Shown: piece after piece, positions 1-10,036 of the stretch | How positions within the stretch are numbered: the stretch's first letter is position 1 | Layout of the letters: every line of letters begins with the position of its first letter | Position numbers and translations under genes: made by a program | Notes under the pieces: model-generated | What the model saw: only the letters and a program-made list of their open reading frames with translations | Database searches by the model: none | Told to the model about the DNA's origin: nothing | Assembly (NCBI GenBank): GCA_944474755.1 | Contig: OX104122.1 | Location: forward strand, 26,873,956-26,937,955 | Direction of reading: 5' to 3' | Source: Limnoperna fortunei | Taxonomy: Eukaryota > Mollusca > Bivalvia > Mytilida > Modiolidae | DNA length: 64,000 bases

Positions 1-685
1 TCAAAATGTCTTTTGGTTGTAACCGCGATTTCTTGTTTTTTATATCGATCTCTTGAGCCATAGTACCTGTTATAGATATGACTTTTTCTTACGACGATAA
101 GTAACTCGCAGGTAGCTTATTACAAAGCCAAACATTGCTTATTCTTCCTTAGTACCTGAGTGCACCAATTTTGTATTGGTTTTGGGCCCGGCTTCTCACT
201 TTTGGTAGTCGAATATGTGTTTGGTAGCTTCTATGTCTGAATCCAGATTTTGTCAATGTTATATAGTAAGTCTATAGATAGTTAAACTATGGGAAGGTCT
301 TTTATTCAATATATTGTACAAATCGCTCAAGCTAACATGTCATGCAGCAAATATTCATAGTTATATTTACATAATCAATACAATACTAGCAGACATAATT
401 TCTGAAATAAATAATTGTTTCAAATTGTTAAGTACTATGTACAAGAAGAGTATATTCGATCAATAAATGAACTTGATTAAATATTATATGTGTTAGTCCC
501 CGGATCTTTCCTTCAAAATAACATTATTTAATGGAGGCAGAATACACAAGTGTTACTTGTACATTATAGCCACTCAAAAGACAGTTAGGATAAAAACAAT
601 TTGACATGTTAAAAATGATTCAAACAAATGAGATCTCGACATATAATTTAATGCTTATGACTACATTTTTGGAATAGTTCATTTT
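1..685. other. AT-rich intergenic DNA, no feature recognised
   Basis: No long open frame, no inverted repeat and no family resemblance could be seen in this stretch. Confidence 0.5.
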
Positions 686-860
686 CGCAGTAACCATGCA
701 TGGTAGGATGACCATATTTGGTATATATGTTCCTGAGTTATACTACATGACATTATTTTAGCTTTTTATTGACCTCGACCTCAATTCCATGGATCAATGG
801 TTACATTAAGGTTATTAGATTAAGACATTTCTCAGTAACTATGCATTGTCAGATCACAGA
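686..860. repeat. Dispersed repeat, copy 1
   Basis: This stretch resembles 1890-2075. Both contain ATGGTAGGATGAC followed by ATATTTGGTATA, a run of about 25 bases, then ACATGAC and a CCTNAA-rich segment. A third partial unit starts near 826 (CAGTAACTATGCATTG). The two copies are in direct orientation 1.2 kb apart. The class of element is not known. Confidence 0.6.
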
Positions 861-1170
861 AGTTCGTACATACAAAGTAGGGTGCTTCTCAGCTGTATAA
901 TAATGACAATAACGCTTATAAAGACTTAAACTTAGCGATCTTATTTTGACTACTGCTTTTACTGTTTACGTGTAGTTGCCCTCTTAATATTATTAGAGAA
1001 ATAAAAGCAAAAATAGAAAAATAGTGTTTTAAAATTATTTTATAACTGCTATAAGGAGACTACAAACAGACTTTGTGGGGGTTTTTTTTGGCATATTCAG
1101 AGAGGAGACAAAAAGTCAAAATTTACGTATCAGGCATTTAAGACTAATATTGTCAAACAATTCCTTTTTA

Positions 1171-1460
1171 GCTCACCTGACTCGAAGGCTATTGCCATCA
1201 CCTGCCGTGCATCGTTGTCATCGTCGGTAACGTTTCTTTTAAAATCTTCTCCTCCAAAGCGACTGAAGGGATTGGTTCAAAACTCTGCACATATCATCAG
1301 TAAAATTTTCTCTCCCAATTTTGTACAAATTATTTTTAATCAGTTTTAATTGATTTTAAAAATCTTCTCCTCTGAAACCACCCAAGGACTGCTTTGAAAC
1401 TTTGTACACATCATCAGTCAAATACCCTCTCTCTACCAAGTGTGCACAAAACATGGCCGC
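1171..1460. repeat. AGCTCACCTG-type dispersed repeat with two internal units
   Basis: The segment starts with AGCTCACCTGACTCGAAGGC, a start I associate with a common bivalve dispersed repeat. Inside it two diverged direct units, about 1238-1330 and 1356-1440, share AAAATCTTCTCCTC and then a motif resembling ACTNTGNACANATCATCAGT. No coding potential is visible. Confidence 0.5.
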
Positions 1461-1889
1461 AAATTAACCAACATTGTCGCCTTGGCTAAAAATAAAACAA
1501 AATACAGATTTTGGCTTACAATTAAAAAAGTATAACAGATACAGGAAAACAGAAGAGCATTCCTTCTTCAGCATCAAAAGCTCTACAAAACTCTACATTG
1601 ATTGCACGTTGTAAGACGACCCCTTGTAGGAGATATTGCCTGTTAATGGTCAAAATTAGTAGAACTAGAGAAATAGTTAGCATTGCTTAATTGTTTAGCT
1701 ATGAGAGCTACAAAAATGACTTCAAGATCAAGATTTTCTGAAGAACATTAAGGAGTTATTCCCCTTGACGATAGTCGCTATATTATCGTCACTGGAGGCA
1801 AGACATATAATGGAATGCGGTGGCGTTTTCGACACTTAACAATTTGCTTTATGTCTTTGTAAGCTAAAGCCCTAAGTCCAGAAGTTTTT

Positions 1890-2075
1890 GGATTAGGTCA
1901 GTTTCTCTGTTACCACATATATGGTAGGATGACAATATTTGGTATACATGTTGGTGACGAATAGTACATGACTGTCTGACCTGACCTTAACCTTAATTTT
2001 ATGGTCCAGTGACTACTTTTAAGTTTTTGGATAAAGGCATGTTCGTCTGTAAACCATGTCTGACAATATTTTCTA
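1890..2075. repeat. Dispersed repeat, copy 2
   Basis: Direct-orientation relative of 686-860, sharing ATGGTAGGATGAC and ATATTTGGTATA followed by ACATGAC and a CCTTAACCTTAA-like segment. Confidence 0.6.
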
Positions 2076-5000
2076 TTTACATTTTGCTCATGACATAATT
2101 TGGTTCATTACTGCAGGCAAGACAGTTTTCTGTGTTCACACTTGTTTATATTTTCACTTGAGTGTAGGCATTAAGGGCAAATACTCCTATAAAGTCAGAA
2201 TCTGTCTAAACTCGAGCAAATATTTTCCAGATACGAAATTTCTAATATTGATTATTTATATTTCAGGTTATGTTTTATTAAAAACAGCAACAGATTGCAC
2301 AAAAATGTGGCAAATATGATTGTTTTCTATTTATAATGATTGAACTGTATTATACAGATCACATAAACACTATATCAATATCTATTTTCATAGTATTATA
2401 TATATTAGGCTATTTAGAAGTTTTATCTTTCGTGTAACAAATTTTTTTAATGGTTTTTGGAGTTTCAAGTCCTAGAATTTGAATCGAATATTTGTTTATA
2501 TTGATACGGTATTTGTTGTTGATACAGTGGATTTCTCTTACATGCATAAGGTCGTAATATAAAAATGCAAGATTCTAATACATTTGGAAATGCATTTTAT
2601 TTTGTAGTTTTTATCCGTTTTAATTGGGAAATAAAGGGAAGAACATGTTTTCTTTTTAATGTCAAAATAAGTATAAACCGGAAAGTACATGAAAATCAAA
2701 TAGTTAACAACCTTAATCTGACAAGACATTGGATATTTCCAGAATTTATTGTCTGCGATATTTTTGCTTTCGAAATATGATTTTAGAAATAAAAAAACGA
2801 GATAGTGTGGATGAGAATCTATGATTTTTTTTTATTATGGCCCAGTCAGTGTGAGAGTTAAAAATATACAGTTAACAGAAATATGCAATAAAACGAAATG
2901 TCCTTTTTTCAACATGAAATATCGAGTTGCCACTTACATTATCTAATTAAAAGTTATGTTTATTAATTAAAACCATTCAGGAGACTTTTCTACTACCTTA
3001 ATACTTATAAAAAACTATAATATAATTAGGTTGGCAAAAAAAACTCTAGTTAAAGAAGCTTTTAAAAACTTATTAGGAAAATGTCAGTTTTTATCAAGTT
3101 TAAAGTCCTTTTCTGGACACTTTATGCAATTAACAAAACTATTTTATTTCCGCAGTAGTTTCCATGCAAAACAGCAGAATATGTTTACATGGATAGTATA
3201 GGAAATGATTGGCGTTTTGCAATCATATGCAATTAGTAGAAATATGCAATAAACAGACGTGCAATTAAGTGGAATCCACTGAATAACTTAAGATTTTGGT
3301 ATGTTTAAACACTAAGCACATGAACATTTAGATTCCCCTGTATCATTTCGGTAACCACGTATTGAGTGCTTATCATTTATGGTTTTGTCTAGATCATATC
3401 CCTGAAACCGTTTGACATATGACTTCAAAGTTTGAGGTTTGATAGACCGGAATGAGCAGGAGTAAAATGCACAAGAACTATAACTCTACCTTAGATCTTC
3501 CACACAGAAAAATAACTTGAAAATCATAGCATGATATAATATGGCTTTAAACAGCATATTACCCCTATATATTAGCTGAATGCACTGTACTGATCTTTTT
3601 ATAATCCATAGTTTGCTTCAGGGAACAATTTTAGTGTCCAAAAATTTGTGTTGCCAATTAGCTTCAAACATTTACGGCTATATCAAGAAAAATGTTTAGT
3701 AGGGTAAGAGGACATTTCACAGCACCAACAACCCATATAATTACGGATAAAACTAACTTACAATTCATTTTGAATTATTTTCCAGAACCCTAATCACACA
3801 TATATTTTTATATAAATTGGGTGCCATTAACCGAGGGTTGTCCAAGATAAGTTTTGAAGGCAGATGAAAATCAAAAAGTGCTTCAGAGTAAAAAGGAGGC
3901 AGAAGTAAAGAACCTTAGGGTAAATGAAAAAAACCGATTTAATAAAGGGATAAATTACGGCTCTTCAAAATACTGATTCAAATTGTATATAATACATTAA
4001 TGTAAATAAATTACAATAATTTGGTTGTAAATAATATTCATTATTATTTATATTTGTTTATTATGAAATAAACTTGTTTCGTTAGATGTTGATCAATATT
4101 TAATCTTTTTGTGATAACATTTTATGATGTTGTTACATGTTTAATATTTTGAAGCCATATATGAACATTGATTTTAACATATCTTTGTACTATGGTGATC
4201 AATTTTCGTATCAGTCACCGTATTCAGTGGTGTATATCTGAAAATTTCTCATTTCAATCTTCATTATATATTGAAAATATTGTTGCAGTGTTATAAATTT
4301 ATCAGATAGAATTTTAAACATGGTTCGCAGATATAACATATATTTTAAAAAAAACTTCTGCTGAAACTGCTAAGCCAATATTTATATATTAAGTGACCTC
4401 AACGATCCTTGTTAAAATAAATTTACATTTTTTTTAAATATTTAAAGTCTGGCAATTGATATATTTTCTGTTTTCATCATACAAAATTCATTATGCTATC
4501 AGTAAATGTACAGAACAAAAAATAAAGATACTTGCAATTTCAATGTAGTTAATTAGAATAGAGGCGGGCATAAATGATTGACAAATGAATTTCAAGCTGA
4601 CAACAATTCTGAAATGTTCAATGTAGCTCACACAAAAATACACACGCAAAAAAAAGAATTTTACCCTAATTTATAGTGGGCTTTTTGTTTCTTAAAATTA
4701 TTTTCTGAAATCAATAGACAACATGCCTTTAAATCTTTAGATGATAAGATGAATGTGTATACAGATTAATTTAAATAAAATTGTTTTTCAATCGTAGATA
4801 CTTACTTATCTTTTAACACAAATATAAAGTTCCAAATGACATTGACTGTTAGCTATTTGTAAATATGCTTTCAAAGGACCATTACTAGAGATAAACAAAT
4901 TGTGTTAGGACAGCAATATATAAGTTATTCGGGATATTCACGGGGCATACTGGATCATATACCCTGTCTTTCGGTGAAGGGAATTAAGAATACAGATCGG

Positions 5001-5523
5001 AGTGTGAACCCTTATTCCCGAAGCCTGAATAACAATTATATTCTTTTGAAGTGTTCTTGTATTAATATTCATTATAATGTCATTTATAAATTTATGTTAT
5101 ACCATTATTGTCTCAAAATTCAAATTGTTTCCCCGAAGTGGATTGCACAGTCTGTCAACGGTTAATCATTGTATGTAGACAAATATGTTTTTTTATACCG
5201 AAACTACAAATACATGTTTAGTAAAAAAAATACTGAGATGTATTTATATGAAAACAAAATATGTAAGGTATTATAATGTTCATGGTTCAAGTTTTTGACA
5301 ACCAATATTGAAGAACTGGCCAACCAACACCTTTAAGCTGAAGACGACTGACCTTTCTGAGCGAGGTGAAAATTGTTATGTTGTCATTTTTGCAATGACT
5401 TATTGGTTACCTCCCTTGTTGAATTTAAGACCAATCGGAGATGGAGATGTTTGAATTGTAAAATGTATTTATAACAATCAATATATCATATCTTTAAATT
5501 ATGCTTTACTATTTATATTATGT
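2076..5523. other. AT-rich intergenic DNA, no gene recognised
   Basis: Only short open frames of less than 90 codons with no recognisable protein are present. A weak inverted pair near 4921-5030 (GTTATTCGGG against CCTGAATAAC) is too short to call an element. Confidence 0.5.
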
Positions 5524-6218
5524 ATTCTAATATGACGTCCTGCTTTAGCTATGTAAACAAAGCCGTGTCAAAATTCCTATAAGTTTAGTTCGCACATGCG
5601 TAAACTGCGTGTTTTGTGTAAATGTAAAAACTGACTTACAAATGCCGTTTGTTATGTGTTATCCATAATTATCGTTATTGTTAATAATTTAGTTATATTT
5701 AGTCTGAATTCTGAGATTTATATGATTTAAACTACTCCCGATACATTATTTTTTTAACAATTCTACATTCGAATTAATGACGTCACAATTAGAATTCCGA
5801 CGTCATATTACGCTGAACTGAAAATTTCAAACTGGAACGATGCAATTTCTTTAAGATTTCTCAATATTTTTGTTTAAAAGGTACGTACATTCAATAAAAT
5901 GACGAGAAAATATGTTTATGTCAATTTTATTTGCTTTAACATACTGTTTTGGGATATATCGTATTAGTTTAAAAAAAAACAATATTACCACTGAAAGCGT
6001 CCTCTTAGAACCGCTTCGAAATTTTAAAACATTTGTTAGACATATTAGAATCGAAATAGATTATTGCGAGCGGGCTTTATGGGAATTAGAACATGGTCAG
6101 ACCTTATATTTGTCTTCATTTTATACCTCGCTATCGATAGGTATAAAATATTGACAAATATAAGGTCTGACCATGTTCTAATTCCCATAAAGCCCGCTCG
6201 CAATAATCTATTTCTTAA
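5524..6218 (+). repeat. 0.7 kb dispersed repeat, copy 1, ending in a perfect palindrome
   Basis: This block is repeated, diverged, at 60284-60944. Homology starts at ATTCTAATATGACGTCCTGC and ends at CTATTTCTTA in both copies, so both ends are defined. It contains a cAMP-response-type site TGACGTCA at 5778-5785 followed by GACGTCAT at 5799-5806, both kept in copy 2 with the same 21-base spacing. An open frame of 80 codons (5912-6154) has a 71-codon counterpart in copy 2 with in-frame indels, but substitutions between copies are not clearly biased to silent sites, so coding is doubtful. The 3' end is the inverted repeat at 6053-6214. No terminal inverted repeats or target duplication were found; the class is unknown. 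Confidence 0.8.
6053..6214. repeat. Perfect inverted repeat with 62-bp arms (hairpin)
   Basis: The left arm 6053-6114 and the right arm 6153-6214 are exact reverse complements over all 62 bases. Inside them, after a 3-base mismatch on each side, a second perfect 10-bp pair (6118-6127 and 6140-6149) encloses a 12-base loop. RNA from either strand would fold into a near-continuous 75-bp hairpin. In the second copy of the host repeat the equivalent arms have many mismatches and a 24-base deletion. Confidence 0.95.
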
Positions 6219-7609
6219 ATATATATAATGGGGCAATGAATAGATGCATGCTTTATATGGTTTCAATATCACCATTATTACCAAAGGAATATGATGTGAT
6301 ATCTTGAATAACGATTTCACTAAATACATTGTATCAACATAATATATGTATTTAGACAAGGCAGGCAGGACAAATTATATGTGTATTTTTTATTCACTAA
6401 TATTTCAATGTTCATTGTTAGTAATGTTTAGATTTTTCTTTTTAAGTGCGTAATGTATATGTAAGTGTGAATTAGAAAACATAACTATTTGAATTTCGTG
6501 ATAATGCTTAATTTATATTTTAAACTGTAATCATGAAATATTTCTTCTGTATTCTAAACCTTATTACAGAACTCTAATTGAAATCCATTCAGGTTCTAGA
6601 GTGAATGTATTAAGGCACAGGTACATGGATGAGACCGAAACCCTGATTATGAGGTTCGGTAAAATAATACGGAACGTGTTGAATCATGAATACAGATATT
6701 AACACGATCTTGCTCGTGTAAATAATGCGAAGTGATTTTTTGCCATTTACAGTTATGTAATATACATATCGGATCTTTTCAAATTAAACGTTAGAAAATG
6801 TTGAAACATGTTAAAAAAAATGGCATATTTATTATGACACAGAAACTACTTCATAACGTAATATGAACTGTCCCTATTTAAAATGTTTCTGCTTGATTAC
6901 ATTGGTATAAATGTGCTATTTTTATAAATGACAATGATGAAAAATAACAGACAATATTTTTTTGTTTTTGTGTACACTAGTTACAGTAATTTCTACAGTT
7001 TCTTATTCTACCCGCTATAAATAGGTCCATTGTACTTTTGTAAATATTAAATTTGCCATAGGGCAGATATACGATTTCAGAAATATTGTTTCTTTTCCTT
7101 ATTGTTTTTATTGCTTATATTCAAATAAAACTAATAAGTTAAATTTTATATTGTGTACCTTTTTATCATTTATAATATGTACATAAATCTAGTTCGTTTG
7201 ACCTATTGTGGTAAGCTTCGGCATAATTTAATATAAAACTTAAGGATCCAACTAAAAATCATCAAATACTAAATATAGAAAGAATTCTCTAATAAATTTT
7301 CTTTTTAATATACAAAAATCGTCTTTCAGGTTTCTGAGACTCTCCTATTTAATCCTTAGCCATTCATTTTGTCATTATGAAATGCTTATCCACAATTAAT
7401 TAATTATTTATAATATTTTATTTTTTAATTTCAATAAGGGTACAGACGGATGATTTATATAAATACTGTAGACTATCTTTCAATTTGAGTGTGTTCTGAA
7501 AACGTTTTCCGGGACATCGAAGCAAACTTCCTTTTATAACTGAACGAGGAACTAAAAATTTTAAATTTTGATTTGTAAGATTTAAATTATTTTAATGTCT
7601 AAAACTCTT
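6219..7609. other. AT-rich intergenic DNA, no feature recognised
   Basis: No open frame, repeat match or RNA gene could be supported here. Confidence 0.5.
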
Positions 7610-8110
7610 AACTTAGATATCATCTAAGATATCAAGGGTAATAAATTTACTACACCAGCACTACAGTTTGTCTAATCAAACAGAAACAAGTATTTAAAAT
7701 TCAAAGCATTAAGATATCTGTGATCTGTAAGCACCAACATTTTAAAACCTCATGTCATAAAGCGGGTAAGTTATGTGCACCTTACGAATAAAAAAAACCG
7801 TAGAAGAAAACTAATTTTCTAAATGTCTGGGTATAAAATAGGTAATGACTATATCACTAAATGAATCAAAAGTATTCTTGTGAGCATCGAATTGTTGGTG
7901 AAAGAAAAAAAACACAACTTAGAAACGTTCCATCCACTATTGTGTATTTGCATCAATGATCGACAAAATCCGTATTCAAATACGCTATGCGATGCCTCAC
8001 TTCCTTCCATGACAAATATTTTGTTGTCAATGCAAAATATGGCTCTTAAACGCTGTGTTTGTATGTAAGTCACATTACTATGAATGCCTCATTAAAGAGC
8101 TAGGCAATAT
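7610..8110 (+). repeat. Dispersed repeat family R-7.6, copy 1
   Basis: The start (ATCTAAGATATCAAGG then TAAATTTACTAC) recurs at 17887-17922. The rest (AGTATTTAAAATTC, then TGTATCA/TATATCACTAA, then TTTGCATCAATG) aligns with 21110-21440. The overlapping short open frames at 7849-8073 and 7880-8068 are not supported as genes. Confidence 0.55.
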
Positions 8111-8389
8111 CGACATTTCTGGTAATTCCACATACAAACATTTGACAAAGATGAAATCCTGGATAACCATAAGTCCTCAATGATTTCTTTATACATTTAT
8201 TACGACAAATAGTCTGAAAACTTACCATACTTGTTTTAAAAACTAATTAAAAATCATTCCAGGAAAGGTATATTGCTCCTCTATTCGCGAAGTAGTATTA
8301 TTCATATGTGGATTCTTAAAAATGCTTTATCTTTACACAACCTACGTTTTTCTACTTAAGGTAGAAAAATAAAAAATAGAGTAAAATAG

Positions 8390-8490
8390 AATAAAAACTA
8401 GACTTCACGATAGAGCCAAAATACGTTTTAAAAAGGCGTTATATTCTATTAAAACAAAAAACACCAATGAAGAAATATCAAAACTTAAGT
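8390..8490 (+). mobile_element. SINE 3'-end fragment
   Basis: AAAAACTAGACTTCACGATA is followed by a GGCGTTATATTC motif. This matches the 3' part of the SINE at 22700-22930 and is a diverged form of the AACTGGACGCCATGATATAG...GGCGTTAAACACC tail of the full-length copy at 40906. Confidence 0.6.
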
Positions 8491-8884
8491 GAAAACACTC
8501 TTATAAATTATTATCTAAAATTTTCCATTATCTAGTTGCATGTGAATACCAAATAGATTTGTGCAAAATAAATTAGAATTTTCCTGATTTAATTACATGT
8601 AGACAACGCAAAGTAGTGTAGAATTGCTTTATTGCGAATGCAAAAATACTGTTTCTATACCATATCTTGTTTATTGACAAACCCCTACAGTTACGCAACC
8701 AAATATGAGTCATTTTAGAATAATATGTACGATGATATGAGTCAAAATGATAATTACATTATAAGAATGTATTGGGTCGAGTATACAAGTTTCTTAAACG
8801 AGGCCACGACTGTGTTTACTATAAGTCTATAGAATCAAAGTCACTTTAAAAATATGTCATCATTGCATTTGAATGGCCATCGAC

Positions 8885-9420
8885 GTCCTAATAGTACAAT
8901 ACCAGTCGGAGTAACCCGAACACAATAAAAACCATATGTGCACTCGGGTGCGCTGCTCTGGACGAGAAAGCAGTGGTCTCTGATTAGACATATGCTGAGT
9001 TACTAATTGTCAAGGCTAGAAAAAATTAAATCCCGGAATAGAAACGATTACTTGTGACTTAGCAAAAATGTCCGATCTTATTTGAGAAATTGATTTTCCA
9101 TAGCGATCAATTAAGTCATGGCGACGGCCATAGAATCTCTGGAGGGATATCATCAACCTAGGTGCAACAAACCCTTGCATGGGTAGTTTAGTATTCAACT
9201 GCATTGAGAGGTTTAGAAAATCGGAATACCGATCTAGAATAACGTAAAAGTTGTAAAATGTACAAACCATACGCTGGAGCTGCTGGAATGTCCTTGAATA
9301 TAGTCTGTAGTTTTCCCCGACTATTTCTAAAAGTAGGTCTAAGTAAGAAGTCGACCTAAGTGTATCGATTGTGACTTAAATTTCAAGGTCGATAGGGTAA
9401 ATTGAATGCAAACGTCTCTT
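8885..9420 (-). mobile_element. Reverse-transcriptase element remnant, C-terminal end
   Basis: On the minus strand this encodes a fragment with RFYGRRHDLIDRYGKSISQI, the conserved C-terminal part of a reverse-transcriptase protein common in bivalve genomes and probably Penelope-like. At nucleotide level it aligns with 56270-56850, the same region of a longer copy. The reading frame is interrupted and the catalytic region is absent. The 3' flank (GAGTAACCCGAACAC) is also shared with the longer copy. Confidence 0.75.
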
Positions 9421-10036
9421 TAAAAGCACCATAAACATCCCTTTTGTCAGTTATGACGTCAAATTGAAACAGAAAGTTGTTTTTTGCAATGGACCTAGTT
9501 ACTCCTAATCCAAAACATTTCCTCAAATGTTTTTTTCAAAATGTTCTTAAAACACCAAATTCTTTCATATAAACAAAACAATGCACCCAATTGAAAATGA
9601 AAAGCGTAGAACAATATATAAACAAATACACCGTTCACTTGCAAATTTATCAAGTACAACGGGAAGCAAAACGCGATCATTGTGGTCTCTTATCTACCTA
9701 TATTTGTCGTATAAAATAAGAGCGTTACGTTCTTGATTACATTCAATTCAATAACGCACAGTCTTAGCATTTATCATTGTAAATATGTTGATTAGTAGAT
9801 TACGAAAATATTTATTAACAGAGTACACTATGTACATTCTTAAAAAAATCAAATCTATTTAATGATATGAACACAGCTTCCACATTTGTATTACAAACAC
9901 ATATTTTAAACAGATCACAGGTATAAGCAACAGACAAGCAAATCGCTTAGAACTAACAAACTGAAATTAACATGGGTAACTAATTACTTAAATGTCATCT
10001 GGATCATAAGAGGTTATAAATAACCATGATATTGTC
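9421..10036. other. 3' flank of TLR copy A
   Basis: This lies downstream of the TLR A stop codon on the minus strand. AATAAA on that strand at 9811-9816 is a possible polyadenylation signal about 220 bases after the stop, but in DNA this AT-rich such hexamers also occur by chance. A TGACGTCA site is at 9454-9461. No gene was seen. Confidence 0.35.

Noticed and set aside
4921..5030. MITE suggested by GTTATTCGGG and CCTGAATAAC
   Set aside because: Only about 10 imperfect bases match and no target duplication was found.
5912..6154. Paralogous small protein encoded by the 0.7 kb repeat (80 and 71 codons)
   Set aside because: Frame is kept and indels are multiples of three, but replacement changes outnumber silent ones roughly as expected without selection, and the frame runs into the palindrome.
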